Assembly (NCBI GenBank): GCA_002937855.1
Contig: PTKS01000007.1
Span: 1-64,000 of the forward strand
Direction of reading: 5' to 3'
DNA length: 64,000 nucleotides
From: Alphaproteobacteria bacterium MarineAlpha5_Bin12
Lineage (GTDB): Bacteria > Pseudomonadota > Alphaproteobacteria > HIMB59 > GCA-002718135
The position numbers and the translations under genes were made by a program. Numbering within the stretch: the stretch's first letter is position 1; every line of letters begins with the position of its first letter. The notes under the pieces are model-generated. The model did not search any database. It worked only from the letters and a program-made list of their open reading frames with translations, and was not told the DNA's origin. Of this stretch, positions 17,612 through 29,011 are shown piece by piece.

Positions 17612-18679
17612 ATGAAAAAAGAACTACTTTTAGCAACTACAATTGCCGGTGTAGCTTTAGGAGCGACTTCTGCTAGCGCAGTGACTTCTTCAATGAGCGG
17701 TAATCACAGAGTTGGCCTTTTAGACGTAGATAAAGATTCTAGTAACGCAACTACTGGTACTACTAATACTGACATTGAGTCATCATTCAGTGTTTCTTTA
17801 GAAGAAACAATGGATAGTGGTACAGTTATTTCTGGATCTTTTTCAATGATGTCTGAAAGTGCTGCATTTAATTATACTGGCGCAAGTGGTATCACTCTTG
17901 CATTCACAGACGGAAGTTCATTAGACCTGATTTCAGGTGGTGATGCTCATAAAAGTCATGATGTAGCGGTGCCTGGCGCGAGTGGTGAAATGTCAATCGC
18001 AACTGGTTCATCAAATTCAGCTAAAAATGGAATTGATGGTGTAGGTGGATCAAATGGCGTAGGTTTTGAATGGCATTCTGCAGACGACGTAGCTGGTGTT
18101 GAAGGAATGAGCGTGAGCTTTTCTTACTCAAACGGTGACGAAACTGCAACTTCAGGAGCGACTGTAGCAATTGACTCTTCAATTTCTGCAGGTGTTACTT
18201 ATGTAACAACTACTGGAGACACTACAGTAACAATCGGTGCTGGTATTCATGAAGCTAATGACAACAATAGCACAACTATTACTGAAACAAGCGTATTCCA
18301 CATTGGAGCTGTTGCAGTTAATGGTGATTTAACATTTGGTGCTGGTGTTGGTTCAGGTGAGTTCGGACATGACACTGCTGGTGATCATCAAGAAGTTAGT
18401 GACTGGCAGTCAACTGAAATTGGTATAAGCTATGTTTCAGGAGACTTTACATTAACTGCTTCTTCTGTTGATTCAGAATCAACTGATGCTGCTAGTGGAT
18501 CAACTCCTAGTGGATCAGCTGACGAAGTAAGTAAACAAGCAGTAAGTGTTGACTACGCTGTAGCATCTGGTGTTACAACTACTGTTGGTTTCTTAACTCA
18601 AACTGCTAAAGACGAAGGAACTAAAAAAGACACTAGTTCTGGAAGTTCTTGGTATATTGGAACAAATCTAAGCTTCTAA
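17612..18679 (+). CDS. Outer-membrane porin-like beta-barrel protein
   Basis: Signal peptide (MKKELLLATTIAGVALGATSASA), G/S/T-rich alternating strands, C-terminal Phe, strong GGAG-type RBS. Confidence 0.8.
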   Translation: MKKELLLATTIAGVALGATSASAVTSSMSGNHRVGLLDVDKDSSNATTGTTNTDIESSFSVSLEETMDSGTVISGSFSMMSESAAFNYTGASGITLAFTDGSSLDLISGGDAHKSHDVAVPGASGEMSIATGSSNSAKNGIDGVGGSNGVGFEWHSADDVAGVEGMSVSFSYSNGDETATSGATVAIDSSISAGVTYVTTTGDTTVTIGAGIHEANDNNSTTITETSVFHIGAVAVNGDLTFGAGVGSGEFGHDTAGDHQEVSDWQSTEIGISYVSGDFTLTASSVDSESTDAASGSTPSGSADEVSKQAVSVDYAVASGVTTTVGFLTQTAKDEGTKKDTSSGSSWYIGTNLSF

Positions 18680-18696
18680 TTTAGATTAGATATTAG

Positions 18697-18729
18697 AAAA
18701 AAAGGCGGCTTTTTTGAGTCGCCTTTTTT
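18697..18729 (+). terminator. Rho-independent terminator after the porin
   Basis: AAAAAAAGGCGGCT-tttttg-AGTCGCCTTTTTT hairpin (one G:U) with T-tract. Confidence 0.9.
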
Positions 18730-18769
18730 ATTGTTTATTTTTAAACTTCTTTGAAGTATTTGTATTTTT

Positions 18770-19369
18770 ATGAATAAAATAACCAAATTAATAATAGTTT
18801 TTTCAATTTTATTTGTAGGATCTTGTTCATCAAATAAAGAAAAAAAAGACACGTCTGAGCTTTGGTCTAAAGCAATGACGACTGAAAGAATCATAAAAAG
18901 ATCTGGAACAAAACTAACAAGTCAAAAACAAAGAGAGTCTGGCCTTACTGAAAGAGATGCTTTAAATAGACTAAAAACTGGTGGGGGTCTTTTTGGTAAA
19001 AAAGGAATTTCACTAAGTGGTGTTGGAGATGACCAACAGGTTGCAGCAATGGGTATGCCAATTAATCCTTATTTGTGGAGAGCAAGTTTAGAATCAATAA
19101 GTTTTATGCCTTTGTCTTCAGCAGATCCTTTTGGAGGAATTATTATTACTGAATGGTATAATGATGAAAAAAATTTAAATGAAAGATGTAAAGTAAATAT
19201 ATTTATTAAAGGTGCGGAACTTACAACAAACAACTTAAAAGCCTCAATTTTTTGTCAACAAAAAGAATCGGGAAGTTGGATTGATACAAACGTTGATAAC
19301 GATAAAAACATAGATTTTGAAAATGCTATTTTGGAAAAGGCGAAAAAAATTCGCTTGTCTTCACAATAA
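18770..19369 (+). CDS. DUF3576-like lipoprotein
   Basis: Lipobox VGSCSS; conserved-looking [13 protein letters not shown]...[33 protein letters not shown]; precedes leuS. Confidence 0.8.
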   Translation: MNKITKLIIVFSILFVGSCSSNKEKKDTSELWSKAMTTERIIKRSGTKLTSQKQRESGLTERDALNRLKTGGGLFGKKGISLSGVGDDQQVAAMGMPINPYLWRASLESISFMPLSSADPFGGIIITEWYNDEKNLNERCKVNIFIKGAELTTNNLKASIFCQQKESGSWIDTNVDNDKNIDFENAILEKAKKIRLSSQ

Positions 19370-19389
19370 TTTGTAATTTAAATGAAAAA

Positions 19390-21957
19390 ATGATTGAGCG
19401 ATATAGTCACCAAAAAGTTGAAGGCTTTTGGCAAACTAAATGGAAAGAAAATCAAGTTTTTGAATCTAAATTAGATAATAAAAAAAATAAATATTATGTT
19501 ATGGAAATGTTTCCGTACCCCTCTGGTAAAATACATATGGGTCACGTAAGAAATTATACCTTAGGAGATGTTGTGGCAAGGTATAAAAAAATGAAAGGTT
19601 TTAACGTTCTTCACCCTATGGGGTGGGATGCATTCGGACTACCCGCCGAAAACGCGGCGATAAAAGAAAAGAAAAATCCTTCAGATTGGACTTATTCAAA
19701 TATCAAAGTAATGAAAAAACAACTAAAATCTATGGGATTATCTATAGATTGGAGTAGGGAAATTGCAACATGTCACCCTGATTATTATAAACATGAACAA
19801 AAGTTTTTTATAGAATTATATAAGAAGGGACTTGCATATAAAAAAGAATCTTTGGTTAATTGGGACCCAGTAGACCAAACAGTGTTGGCTAATGAACAGG
19901 TTATTGATGGCAAGGGTTGGAGATCTGGTGCCGAAATTATTCAAAAAAAACTTTCTCAGTGGTTTTTGAAAACAAGCGCCTACTCTGAAGAACTATTGTC
20001 AGATCTTACAAAATTAACGAACTGGCCAGAAAAAGTAAAAACAATGCAATCAAATTGGATTGGAAAGTCAGTAGGATTAGAAATTGACTTTAGTATATTA
20101 AAGTCTGAGAATATAAGTTCTCAAAAATTAAAAATTTTTACAACTAGGCCTGATACAATTTTTGGAGCAACATTTTGTGCAATTTCTCCAAATCATCCAC
20201 TTGCGATTGAAATTAAAAAAACCAATACTGAAGTAAAAAACTTTATTTCAAGAATAGAAAAAAATGATGAGAAAATAAATATTGATGAAAAATTGGGAAT
20301 TGACTCGGGTATAAAGGTTAAACACCCAGTAAAAACGAATAGTGAATTACCAGTTTATATTGCCAACTTTGTTTTAATGGAATATGGATCAGGGGCAATT
20401 TTTGGCTGTCCGGCGCATGATCAAAGGGATTTGGAGTTTGCTAATAAATATAAATTAGATGTAATACCAGTTGTAATGCCAAAAAATGAAAAGGTAGATA
20501 GTTTTTCAATTAAAAACCAGGCTTTTGTTGAAGATGGAATTCTTATTAATTCTGAATTTTTAAATGGACTTAGTGTAGAACAAGCAAAAAAAACTATTAA
20601 TGAGAAATTGGTTAAAGATGGCTCGGCCAAATACAAGACTAATTTTAGACTAAGGGATTGGGGTATATCAAGGCAGAGATATTGGGGATGTCCGATTCCT
20701 ATAATTTACAGAGAAGATGGTAAGGTTTTACCCGTTAAAGAAAAAGAATTGCCAGTTTTACTTCCCCAAAATATTAGTTTGACAGGCAAAGGAAACCCGC
20801 TTGGACAAAATAAGGATTGGAAAAAAACTATATGCCCTGAAACTGGTATGGCTGCTACAAGAGAAACAGATACATTTGATACTTTTTTTGAATCTTCTTG
20901 GTATTTTTTAAGATACTGTTCACCACGTTCAAAAGAAGCATTTGAGAAAAAAAGTTTAAATTACTGGATGCCTGTTGATCAATATATAGGTGGTATAGAA
21001 CATGCAATATTACACTTGCTTTATTCTAGATTTTTTACAAAGGCCTTAAGAGATCTTAACTATTTTAATTTTGACGAACCCTTTAAAGGTCTTTTTACTC
21101 AAGGAATGGTAACTCATAAAACATATTATAGTAGTTCTCAAGAGTGGCTTAATCCTGAAGATGTATATTTTGATCAAAAAACTAATTCGACTAAAAAGGT
21201 TGTGGGCGATACCCCCGTAGAGGTTGGCCGATCAGAAAAAATGAGTAAGTCTAAAAATAATGTAATTGATCCAAGCTCTATAATAAACAAGTATGGGGCC
21301 GATACCGCGCGTTGGTTTATGATGTCAGATAGTCCACCAGAAAGAGACTTGGAATGGACAGAAACTGGTGTTGAGGGCTCTTATAAATTTATTAATAAAA
21401 TATGGAATTTTAGTAACAAGATTTTATTTGAAGAAAGTTTGAATAATAGTGAGATGACTGAACGTGATATAAACTTTAAAAACAATATAAATAATTATAT
21501 AGTTAGAATATCTACTAATATTGAAAAATTTCACTTTAATAAAGTTGTTGCTAACATTTATGAACTAACAAATTATGCCCAAAAAGAATATGAATGTAAA
21601 GATTTAGCAAAAAATACATTCTTAGATTTTTTAAAAACCTACGCAAAACTAATCCACCCAATAATTCCTCACATAAGTGAAGAAATATGGAATTTAATGA
21701 AAAACGAAGGTATGGTAGTAGATCAAACTTGGCCAATTTTAGAAAAGCTCAAAATTGATGAAACCAAATCAAAAGTAAAACTAGCTATTCAGATAAATGG
21801 TAAAACCAGAGAAATTATAGAAGTTGGCGAGGCGGCAACGAAAAAAGAAGTTGAAGAATTAGTAATGATAAATAAAAAAATATTTAAATACATTGACGGC
21901 AAAGAGGTTAAAAAAATAATTTACGTGCCTAAAAAAATTCTTAATATTGTAGTGTAG
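19390..21957 (+). CDS. leuS: Leucyl-tRNA synthetase
   Basis: [25 protein letters not shown] (HIGH region), [13 protein letters not shown] (KMSKS). Confidence 0.98.
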   Translation: MIERYSHQKVEGFWQTKWKENQVFESKLDNKKNKYYVMEMFPYPSGKIHMGHVRNYTLGDVVARYKKMKGFNVLHPMGWDAFGLPAENAAIKEKKNPSDWTYSNIKVMKKQLKSMGLSIDWSREIATCHPDYYKHEQKFFIELYKKGLAYKKESLVNWDPVDQTVLANEQVIDGKGWRSGAEIIQKKLSQWFLKTSAYSEELLSDLTKLTNWPEKVKTMQSNWIGKSVGLEIDFSILKSENISSQKLKIFTTRPDTIFGATFCAISPNHPLAIEIKKTNTEVKNFISRIEKNDEKINIDEKLGIDSGIKVKHPVKTNSELPVYIANFVLMEYGSGAIFGCPAHDQRDLEFANKYKLDVIPVVMPKNEKVDSFSIKNQAFVEDGILINSEFLNGLSVEQAKKTINEKLVKDGSAKYKTNFRLRDWGISRQRYWGCPIPIIYREDGKVLPVKEKELPVLLPQNISLTGKGNPLGQNKDWKKTICPETGMAATRETDTFDTFFESSWYFLRYCSPRSKEAFEKKSLNYWMPVDQYIGGIEHAILHLLYSRFFTKALRDLNYFNFDEPFKGLFTQGMVTHKTYYSSSQEWLNPEDVYFDQKTNSTKKVVGDTPVEVGRSEKMSKSKNNVIDPSSIINKYGADTARWFMMSDSPPERDLEWTETGVEGSYKFINKIWNFSNKILFEESLNNSEMTERDINFKNNINNYIVRISTNIEKFHFNKVVANIYELTNYAQKEYECKDLAKNTFLDFLKTYAKLIHPIIPHISEEIWNLMKNEGMVVDQTWPILEKLKIDETKSKVKLAIQINGKTREIIEVGEAATKKEVEELVMINKKIFKYIDGKEVKKIIYVPKKILNIVV

Positions 21958-21964
21958 CTTAACA

Positions 21965-22525
21965 ATGATTTTTATGAGATTTTTCTTTTTCTTGTTTGCA
22001 CTTATGTTTTTTTCATCTTGTGCAAATTTAGAGCCATTGTATATTCAAAATGACGAGGTGCAAAAGAAAATATTCAATATGAGAATTTTACCTATTGAGG
22101 GCAGATATGGTGTTTTTTTGAAAAATGAACTTGAGGAAACTTTTGGTAGAAACGATGATAATAAAAGGGAATCTTTTGTATTAAAAGCCAACCTTGAAGT
22201 TGGAACTACAAGCGTAGAATCTTTTAATATTGATGGTACCGGATCCAGGTTTAATGCTTCAGTGGGTGTTGAGTATACCCTTTATGAGCCTGATGGTTGC
22301 CCAGTGTTTAGTGAGTCAATTTCTACAACTGCTAGTTTTAATTCAAAATCAGATGGTTATGATTTTGGCAACAAAGCTTCTGAAACAATGGCTATTAAAA
22401 GAAATATAGAATACAATGTAAAAAAGGTTTATTCGCGAATTTACCATGAAATTAAAACTATTAAAAAATCTACTATACGACCAATTGCTCCTTTTTTAGG
22501 AATTGAAAATCAAAGGTGGTGTTGA
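21965..22525 (+). CDS. lptE: LPS-assembly lipoprotein LptE-like
   Basis: Lipobox FSSC; position between leuS and holA. Confidence 0.75.
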   Translation: MIFMRFFFFLFALMFFSSCANLEPLYIQNDEVQKKIFNMRILPIEGRYGVFLKNELEETFGRNDDNKRESFVLKANLEVGTTSVESFNIDGTGSRFNASVGVEYTLYEPDGCPVFSESISTTASFNSKSDGYDFGNKASETMAIKRNIEYNVKKVYSRIYHEIKTIKKSTIRPIAPFLGIENQRWC

Positions 22526-22529
22526 TTAA

Positions 22530-23531
22530 TTGAAAATAACTTATTCAAATGTCGATGGTTTGGTTGATAATTTAAATCCCTATAAAAATCCCGTTCTATT
22601 TTATGGTCCTGATGAGGGGTTGGTTTCATATAGATCAAAAAAAATAATAAAAAATTATTTCTTAAAAGAAAAAACTGACGAATTAAAAGTTTTAGACTTT
22701 AAAGAAAAAAAAGAGGGTGAATTAGAAGAGTCTTTTTCATCAACATCTCTTTTTTCAGAAAAAAAAGTAATCAAAATAACAAATGTAACAGAAAGCATAT
22801 CAAAATATTTTGATTTATTTGATAGCTTTGCGGGATCAAATAATGTTTTTATTATTTTGTTAGGTGGTGAGTTGGGGCCCCGTTCAAAATTGAGAAAATA
22901 TTTTGAGGATCAAAATTCTTTTGCAGCAGTACCTTGTTATAAAATAGACTCGATCGGGTTAAGAAAAATAATTAAAAGCTTTATATCTGAAAATAAAATA
23001 GAGCTTGAAGAAGCCTCGGTTTCATATTTGGTAGAAAATTTAGGAGATAATTATCAAATTATAATTAATGAACTTCAAAAACTTTTACTATTAAACACAA
23101 AAAAGATACCGCATCAGTCTGTTGAAAGATTAATTTCATCTTACTCATCAGAGGTACTAGAAAATATTGTTTTTAATTGCTTAGAGGGTAAGAGAGCTGA
23201 TTTAATTAATGAATTTAATTTGAATGTAAATGATACAATTACTGCTAATTTTCTTTTATATAATATTAAAAACCTTCTCTTAATTATAAATAAAGCGATA
23301 AAAGATTTTATTGATGGCAACCTTGAGGGAGCGGTAAATAGAAATATGCCTAAGTATTTATTTAGAAAAAAAAGTTCGTTTGCTCAATTGGTAAAAAATA
23401 CAAATGAAGAAAAAATAGCCTCGTCACTTGAAGTTATTATGCAGATAGAGTTAAAACTTAGATCAGAGCAGAATATGTATAAGGCTTATATGTTAAGAGG
23501 TTTGTTAAATTTGTCAAAAAAAATGAAATAG
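22530..23531 (+). CDS. holA: DNA polymerase III delta subunit
   Basis: LFYGPDEGLVSYRSKKI, FSSTSLFSEKKVIKI, synteny. Confidence 0.85.
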   Translation: MKITYSNVDGLVDNLNPYKNPVLFYGPDEGLVSYRSKKIIKNYFLKEKTDELKVLDFKEKKEGELEESFSSTSLFSEKKVIKITNVTESISKYFDLFDSFAGSNNVFIILLGGELGPRSKLRKYFEDQNSFAAVPCYKIDSIGLRKIIKSFISENKIELEEASVSYLVENLGDNYQIIINELQKLLLLNTKKIPHQSVERLISSYSSEVLENIVFNCLEGKRADLINEFNLNVNDTITANFLLYNIKNLLLIINKAIKDFIDGNLEGAVNRNMPKYLFRKKSSFAQLVKNTNEEKIASSLEVIMQIELKLRSEQNMYKAYMLRGLLNLSKKMK

Positions 23532-23533
23532 CT

Positions 23534-24409
23534 CTATTTTTTAAGCCTTTTCATTACATCGTCTAGCTGATCAAGATTGGAATAATAAAGCGTTATTGAT
23601 CCAGATGTTGAATTTTTGCTGAAACTTATTGATGTTTTGAGGCCAATTTTTTCGGATAGTTCCTCTTCTAATTCTCTAATATTAGGGTCCTGGCCTTGTG
23701 TTTTAAAGCCAACTATCTTTCCTTTTTTTTCTGATACAAGTTTTTCTGTTTGTCTAACATTTAAGTTGTTTTTAATTATTTTGTTTAGCAGTTCTTCTGC
23801 ATTTTCAACCCCTATAAGAGGACGAGCATGGCCTATAGAAATTTTTTTATCTATTAAATTTTTTAATATTCTTTCTGGCAGTTCAAGAAGTCTAAGCATA
23901 TTGGCTATGTGGCTTCTGCTTTTCCCAATAATTTTAGAAAGTTGTTCTTGTTTGTATCCATGTTGGTCACATAAATATTTGTAACCTTGTGCTTCCTCGA
24001 CAGGATTTAAATTTTCTCTTTGAATATTTTCTACTAATGCGATTTCCATTACTTCCTGATCTGTTAGTTTTTTAATTATAACTGGAACACTATGAAGACC
24101 GGCTAACTGAGCTGCTCTCCATCTTCTTTCGCCCGCAACTATTTCATAATTTTCGCCTCCAAAACTTTTTCGAACTAAAATTGGTTGGATCACACCTTTT
24201 TCTTTTATTGATGAAGATAAGCTTTCAAGCTCTATTTTATCAAACTCTTTTCTTGGTTGTTTTTTGTTTGGAATTATTTTTGTTATACCTATACTTACTT
24301 CTGAACTAATCTTATCAACAAATGAATTATCTTTGTCTTTATTTATAATCTTTCCTGAAAGAAGTGAAGACAAGCCCCTGCCTAATTTATTACTTTTTTC
24401 GTCATTCAT
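23534..24409 (-). CDS. parB: Chromosome partitioning protein ParB
   Basis: GRGLSSLL, ENYEIVAGERRWRAAQLAGL, ALVENIQRENLNPVEEAQGY. Confidence 0.97.
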   Translation of the reverse strand: MNDEKSNKLGRGLSSLLSGKIINKDKDNSFVDKISSEVSIGITKIIPNKKQPRKEFDKIELESLSSSIKEKGVIQPILVRKSFGGENYEIVAGERRWRAAQLAGLHSVPVIIKKLTDQEVMEIALVENIQRENLNPVEEAQGYKYLCDQHGYKQEQLSKIIGKSRSHIANMLRLLELPERILKNLIDKKISIGHARPLIGVENAEELLNKIIKNNLNVRQTEKLVSEKKGKIVGFKTQGQDPNIRELEEELSEKIGLKTSISFSKNSTSGSITLYYSNLDQLDDVMKRLKK

Positions 24410-25179
24410 ATTTGTTCTCCATTTTGTTGTTTAATTACCTCTTTTGCAAGTTCAATATATGCTTTTGAACCAGTGCAACCTACATCATAAATTAAAACTG
24501 GTTTGCCATGACTTGGTGCTTCAGATATTCTAACATTCCTGGGAATAATTGTTGAGTATACCTTGTTACCCAAATGTTCCCGCACATCCTTTTCTACTAA
24601 TGAGCTCAAAAGGTTTCTTTTATCATACATGGTCAACACCACCCCCTGAACTTCTAAATGTTCATTATAAGATCCTTTTATTGAATCAATTGTTTGCATT
24701 AAGGAAGATAGGCCCTCTAAAGCAAAAAATTCACATTGAAGAGGAATTATCACTGAGTCTGATGCGACTAAGCCATTAATTGTAAGTAATCCAAGTGCTG
24801 GTGGGCAGTCTATCATAATGTTGTCGTATTCGTTTATTTGATTGAGGATTTTTTTTAGTCTTTTTTCTCTGTCTTGAATATTAACCAATTCTACTTCAGC
24901 TCCTGCTAAATCCATGGTTGCGGGAATTATATCTAGTGTTGGTATAATTGTTTTATAGATATATTTTGAAGAATATTTTTCAGAAACCATTAAATTATAA
25001 ATATTTTTTTTAATTTTATCTGAGGCTATTCCAAGACCAGTTGTTGCATTAGATTGTGGGTCCAAATCAATTATGAGCACCTTTTTGCCTATTGAGCACA
25101 TTGCGGTTGCTAGATTTATTGCTGTAGTAGTTTTGCCTACACCTCCTTTTTGATTAGCAATAGCAATAATTTTAGTCAT
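24406..25179 (-). CDS. parA: Chromosome partitioning ATPase ParA
   Basis: IAIANQKGGVGKTTTAINLATA deviant Walker A. Confidence 0.97.
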   Translation of the reverse strand: MTKIIAIANQKGGVGKTTTAINLATAMCSIGKKVLIIDLDPQSNATTGLGIASDKIKKNIYNLMVSEKYSSKYIYKTIIPTLDIIPATMDLAGAEVELVNIQDREKRLKKILNQINEYDNIMIDCPPALGLLTINGLVASDSVIIPLQCEFFALEGLSSLMQTIDSIKGSYNEHLEVQGVVLTMYDKRNLLSSLVEKDVREHLGNKVYSTIIPRNVRISEAPSHGKPVLIYDVGCTGSKAYIELAKEVIKQQNGEQI

Positions 25180-25792
25180 TTTTCCTCAGATTTTCTAATA
25201 AAATAATTTTACCCCTAGTGTCTGAAATACTATCTCTTAAAGTATAATCAAATTTCCAAAGTTTTTCTGCAGTTTCTATTTCGGACAGAATTTTTTCACC
25301 CTTCAAAAAAATCATTTTGGTTTCATTATGAGAAAGTTTAATTGAATAAAATAATAATTTATCTAAACCAGAAAGCGCTCTTGATACTATATAATCAAAT
25401 TTAAGATTTTTAAAATCTTCAATTCTTGAATAAAAAATTTTAAAAGAAAGGTTTAATTCTTTTGCAATGTGTTTTAGAAATTTTATTTTTTTAATATTTG
25501 AATCTATTAAAAAAACATTTGAATAATTTACAATCGCCAAAACCACCCCTGGAAGACCCGCCCCTGTTCCAAGATCAATTATAGATTTTTTTTTGTTTTT
25601 AATAAATTTTGTTATTTGAAGACAATCAAGTATGTGCGAATTATAAGGATCTATTAGTGTAGATTTGCCAACTAAATTTGTGTGAGAGTTCCACTTACAT
25701 AGTTCATTTATATATTTTCTAAAACTTTCTTTTTGATCAACATGAATATTAAATTTTTTTTCAAGAAGATTTGAAGGTTTTAATTTTGTCAA
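25172..25792 (-). CDS. rsmG: 16S rRNA m7G527 methyltransferase RsmG/GidB
   Basis: WNSHTNLVGKST, DLGTGAGLPGVVLAI, VSRAL. Confidence 0.95.
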   Translation of the reverse strand: MTKLKPSNLLEKKFNIHVDQKESFRKYINELCKWNSHTNLVGKSTLIDPYNSHILDCLQITKFIKNKKKSIIDLGTGAGLPGVVLAIVNYSNVFLIDSNIKKIKFLKHIAKELNLSFKIFYSRIEDFKNLKFDYIVSRALSGLDKLLFYSIKLSHNETKMIFLKGEKILSEIETAEKLWKFDYTLRDSISDTRGKIILLENLRKND

Positions 25793-25794
25793 AG

Positions 25795-27666
25795 TTATGC
25801 TGCCTTGTTTTTTATTTTTTTCCTCTTTACATGTCTTAAAAGAGCAATAATTGCTGGTGGCGTCATTCCTGATATTCTTGATGCTGCGCCAATTGTTGGT
25901 GGTCTTATCTTGTTAAGCTTTTCCTTAATTTCGTTGGATAGACTTCCTACAGAAGAATAATCAAAGTCTTTTGGAAATACAAGATTCTCATCTTTTTTAA
26001 AGGATTTTATTTCTTCTTCTTGTCGATCTAGGTATCCCCTATAATGAGATTCTATTTCTATTTGTTTTTTAATTTCTGAGTTAATGTTAGAAAGTTTGGG
26101 CCAAATTTTTTCTAGTTTATTAAAGTTAATATCTTTATATGATAATAATTCATAAGCAGATCTTTTTTTACCATCAAAATTAATTTTAATATTAAATTTA
26201 GATAACTCGTTTGGACTAGCTTTAAGTGATTTAGACAATATCAATGCTTTTGTTAATTTGAGGTTTTTATTTTTAAGAACTTTGTATCTTTTTTTTGAAA
26301 CAAATCCGAGCTTAAAACCTATTGCTGTTAATCTTATATCAGCATTGTCCGACCTTAGTGATAAGCGGTATTCTGCTCTTGAAGTAAACATCCGATAAGG
26401 TTCGTTTGTTCCTTTGGTTACAAGATCATCAATTAAAACTCCGATGTATGCTTGCGATCTGTCTAAAATAAAATCTGATTTTTTTGGATTTAATGAAGCA
26501 TTAACACCTGCCACAACTCCTTGTGCTGCAGCTTCTTCATAACCTGTTGTGCCGTTTATTTGTCCTGCTAGATAAAAATTTTTAATTTTTTTTGTTTCTA
26601 AATTATGTTTAAGCTCCCTTGGATCAATATAATCATATTCAATTGCATACCCTGGTTGTGTAATTTTAGAATTTTCAAGACCCTTTATTGATTTTATAAA
26701 TTTAATTTGAACTTCTTCTGGTAGAGAGGTTGAAACTCCGTTCGGATAGATTAAATCACTTTTAAGGCCTTCTGGCTCAAGAAAAATTTGGTGTCTGTTT
26801 TTAGATGAAAATTTAACAACCTTATCTTCAATTGATGGGCAGTATCTGACCCCTGTTGCCAATATTGAACCTGAGTACATTGGTGAAAGTGATAGGTTGT
26901 TTTTTATTATTTTGTGAGTATTTTTATTTGTATAGGTTATATAACACGGAATTTGTTTAACTTTTATTTTTGAATTTAAATATGAAAATGGTACTGGTTC
27001 TTTATCTGCATATTGTACGTCTAAGTTATTGAAATTTATAGATTTTTTATGAATTCTTGGTGGTGTGCCAGTTTTCATTCTTCCCATAGAAAATCCAATT
27101 TCCTGAATTTTTTTTGCTAGCTTAACACTTGGTTTATCCCCAATTCTTCCAGCTGGTGTTGATTTTTTTCCGATTTTAATCAACCCTCTTAAAAATGTAC
27201 CTGTTGTGAGAACAACAGATTTACTATATATTTTCTTATTTTTAGAAATAATAACACCCTTTATTGTGTTTGATTTAATTATTATATCTTCTACAGAAGA
27301 CTCTGTTATTTCTAGGTTTTTTTGATTTTTAAGTATTTTTTGAATTGATTTTCTATATAACTCCCTATCAGCTTGAGCTCTTGGACCCCTGACTGCCGGT
27401 CCTTTTGTTGCATTTAACATTCGAAATTGTATTCCAGATTGATCTATTGCAACACCCATAACCCCATCAAGAGCATCAATTTCTCTAACTATATGCCCCT
27501 TACCAAGACCTCCTATCGCAGGATTACAAGACATTTCTCCAATTTTATTGATATTATGAGTTATTAGAAGTGTTTTTGAACCACACCTAGCCGAGGCCGA
27601 AGCTGCTTCTGTTCCTGCATGACCGCCTCCTATTACTATAACATCATATTTTTTATTATGTTTCAC
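25795..27666 (-). CDS. mnmG: tRNA uridine-5-carboxymethylaminomethyl modification protein MnmG/GidA
   Basis: [49 protein letters not shown]. Confidence 0.98.
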   Translation of the reverse strand: MKHNKKYDVIVIGGGHAGTEAASASARCGSKTLLITHNINKIGEMSCNPAIGGLGKGHIVREIDALDGVMGVAIDQSGIQFRMLNATKGPAVRGPRAQADRELYRKSIQKILKNQKNLEITESSVEDIIIKSNTIKGVIISKNKKIYSKSVVLTTGTFLRGLIKIGKKSTPAGRIGDKPSVKLAKKIQEIGFSMGRMKTGTPPRIHKKSINFNNLDVQYADKEPVPFSYLNSKIKVKQIPCYITYTNKNTHKIIKNNLSLSPMYSGSILATGVRYCPSIEDKVVKFSSKNRHQIFLEPEGLKSDLIYPNGVSTSLPEEVQIKFIKSIKGLENSKITQPGYAIEYDYIDPRELKHNLETKKIKNFYLAGQINGTTGYEEAAAQGVVAGVNASLNPKKSDFILDRSQAYIGVLIDDLVTKGTNEPYRMFTSRAEYRLSLRSDNADIRLTAIGFKLGFVSKKRYKVLKNKNLKLTKALILSKSLKASPNELSKFNIKINFDGKKRSAYELLSYKDINFNKLEKIWPKLSNINSEIKKQIEIESHYRGYLDRQEEEIKSFKKDENLVFPKDFDYSSVGSLSNEIKEKLNKIRPPTIGAASRISGMTPPAIIALLRHVKRKKIKNKAA

Positions 27667-27674
27667 GTGAAATT
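27659..27674. promoter_or_regulatory. parS-like site TGTTTCACGTGAAATT
   Basis: 14/16 match to TGTTTCACGTGAAACA, at the mnmG start/mnmE end junction near parAB. Confidence 0.8.
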
Positions 27675-28989
27675 ATTTTCCTATACAAAAATCATTGAAT
27701 ATAACATCTAGTATCTCATCTATGTCATATTTTCCATAAATTTTCGATATATTTATATATGATTTTCTTATTTCTTCTGCTTTTATATCAATTTGATTGG
27801 ATTTTAATGATTTTTCCAATGATTCTAGTGACAAAATTAATTGATTTCTGTGTCTTTCACGTGAAACATGGGGATTATCGTATGAATTTCTTTTAAATTT
27901 AATTAATTTGTATATTTGATTAATTAATTTTGTAATTCCATAGCCAGTTTTCGATGATATTTTAATTACACTCTTTTTGTTTATTTTTCTTATTTTTTTA
28001 TCAATTTTAGACTGAACAAATATTTTATTTTTTTCTTTAATGTTATATTTTCTCATTTCTCTAGTGTTTTCAACCATTATTATATTTATATCGGATAGTT
28101 TTGATTTTTCTATACTTTTTACAATTCCTATACTTTCTATTCTTTTTGATGATTTTCTAAGACCGGCAGTATCATAAAATATTACTGGTATTCCTCTAAT
28201 ATCATAATTTAGTTCAATTATATCTCTTGTCGTTCCTGGAATATTGGAGACTATAGCTATTTCTCTTTTTGCTAAGTAATTGATTAAACTAGATTTTCCT
28301 GTATTTGGCTTTCCAATTATTGCTATTTTTATTCCACTTCTTATTTTTTCTCCAGCATGTTCATCATTTAAATACTTTCTAATCTCGTTTATTATTTTTT
28401 TTGTTTTTTTAGAGTTTTTTTCCATAATTTTATGAGGAACCTCATCCTCACTAAAGTCTATTAATGCTTCAGCATTAGCTAATATGTGTTTTATATCATT
28501 TGCCCAATTTTTAATTTTTTTAGAAAAGTTTCCCTCTAAGTGGCTAAGTGCTAGGTTTCGTTGCGATTCTGTTTGTGCGTTTATTAAATCTGAAACTGCC
28601 TCAACTTGAGTCAGATCTAGCCTATTGTTTTCAAATGATCTTTTTGTAAACTCTCCTGGTTCCGCCTCTATACACAACTTAGATTTGTTTAACTCTCTAT
28701 ATAATGCGTTTATTATTGCGGGACTCCCATGAGCGGATATTTCAATACAGTCTTCGCCTGTATAACTTTTTGGGCCTTTAAAATATGTTAATAAAACCCT
28801 ATCAATTATTTCGTTGTTCTTCTTATTTTTATAAAGCTTAGTTAGACACACCCTTCTATCTTTTGGTTTTTTTAATTTTGTAAATTTACTAATGATTTTT
28901 ATACAATTTTCTCCTGAAATTCGAAATACCGCAACTCCTGACTTGCCATAAACACTCGATAGTGCGTATATTGTATTTTTTTTATTCAT
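27673..28989 (-). CDS. mnmE: tRNA modification GTPase MnmE/TrmE
   Basis: [56 protein letters not shown]-terminal FCIGK; start at [10 protein letters not shown] rather than the longer ORF start at 29022. Confidence 0.97.
   Translation of the reverse strand: MNKKNTIYALSSVYGKSGVAVFRISGENCIKIISKFTKLKKPKDRRVCLTKLYKNKKNNEIIDRVLLTYFKGPKSYTGEDCIEISAHGSPAIINALYRELNKSKLCIEAEPGEFTKRSFENNRLDLTQVEAVSDLINAQTESQRNLALSHLEGNFSKKIKNWANDIKHILANAEALIDFSEDEVPHKIMEKNSKKTKKIINEIRKYLNDEHAGEKIRSGIKIAIIGKPNTGKSSLINYLAKREIAIVSNIPGTTRDIIELNYDIRGIPVIFYDTAGLRKSSKRIESIGIVKSIEKSKLSDINIIMVENTREMRKYNIKEKNKIFVQSKIDKKIRKINKKSVIKISSKTGYGITKLINQIYKLIKFKRNSYDNPHVSRERHRNQLILSLESLEKSLKSNQIDIKAEEIRKSYINISKIYGKYDIDEILDVIFNDFCIGK
27853..27868. 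promoter_or_regulatory. parS-like site TCTTTCACGTGAAACA
   Basis: 15/16 match to TGTTTCACGTGAAACA within mnmE. Confidence 0.85.
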
Positions 28990-29011
28990 TAATATATTTT
29001 TTTTAATATCT

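Noticed and set aside
23616-23984. 122-aa + strand ORF opposite parB
   Set aside because: Antisense shadow of parB.
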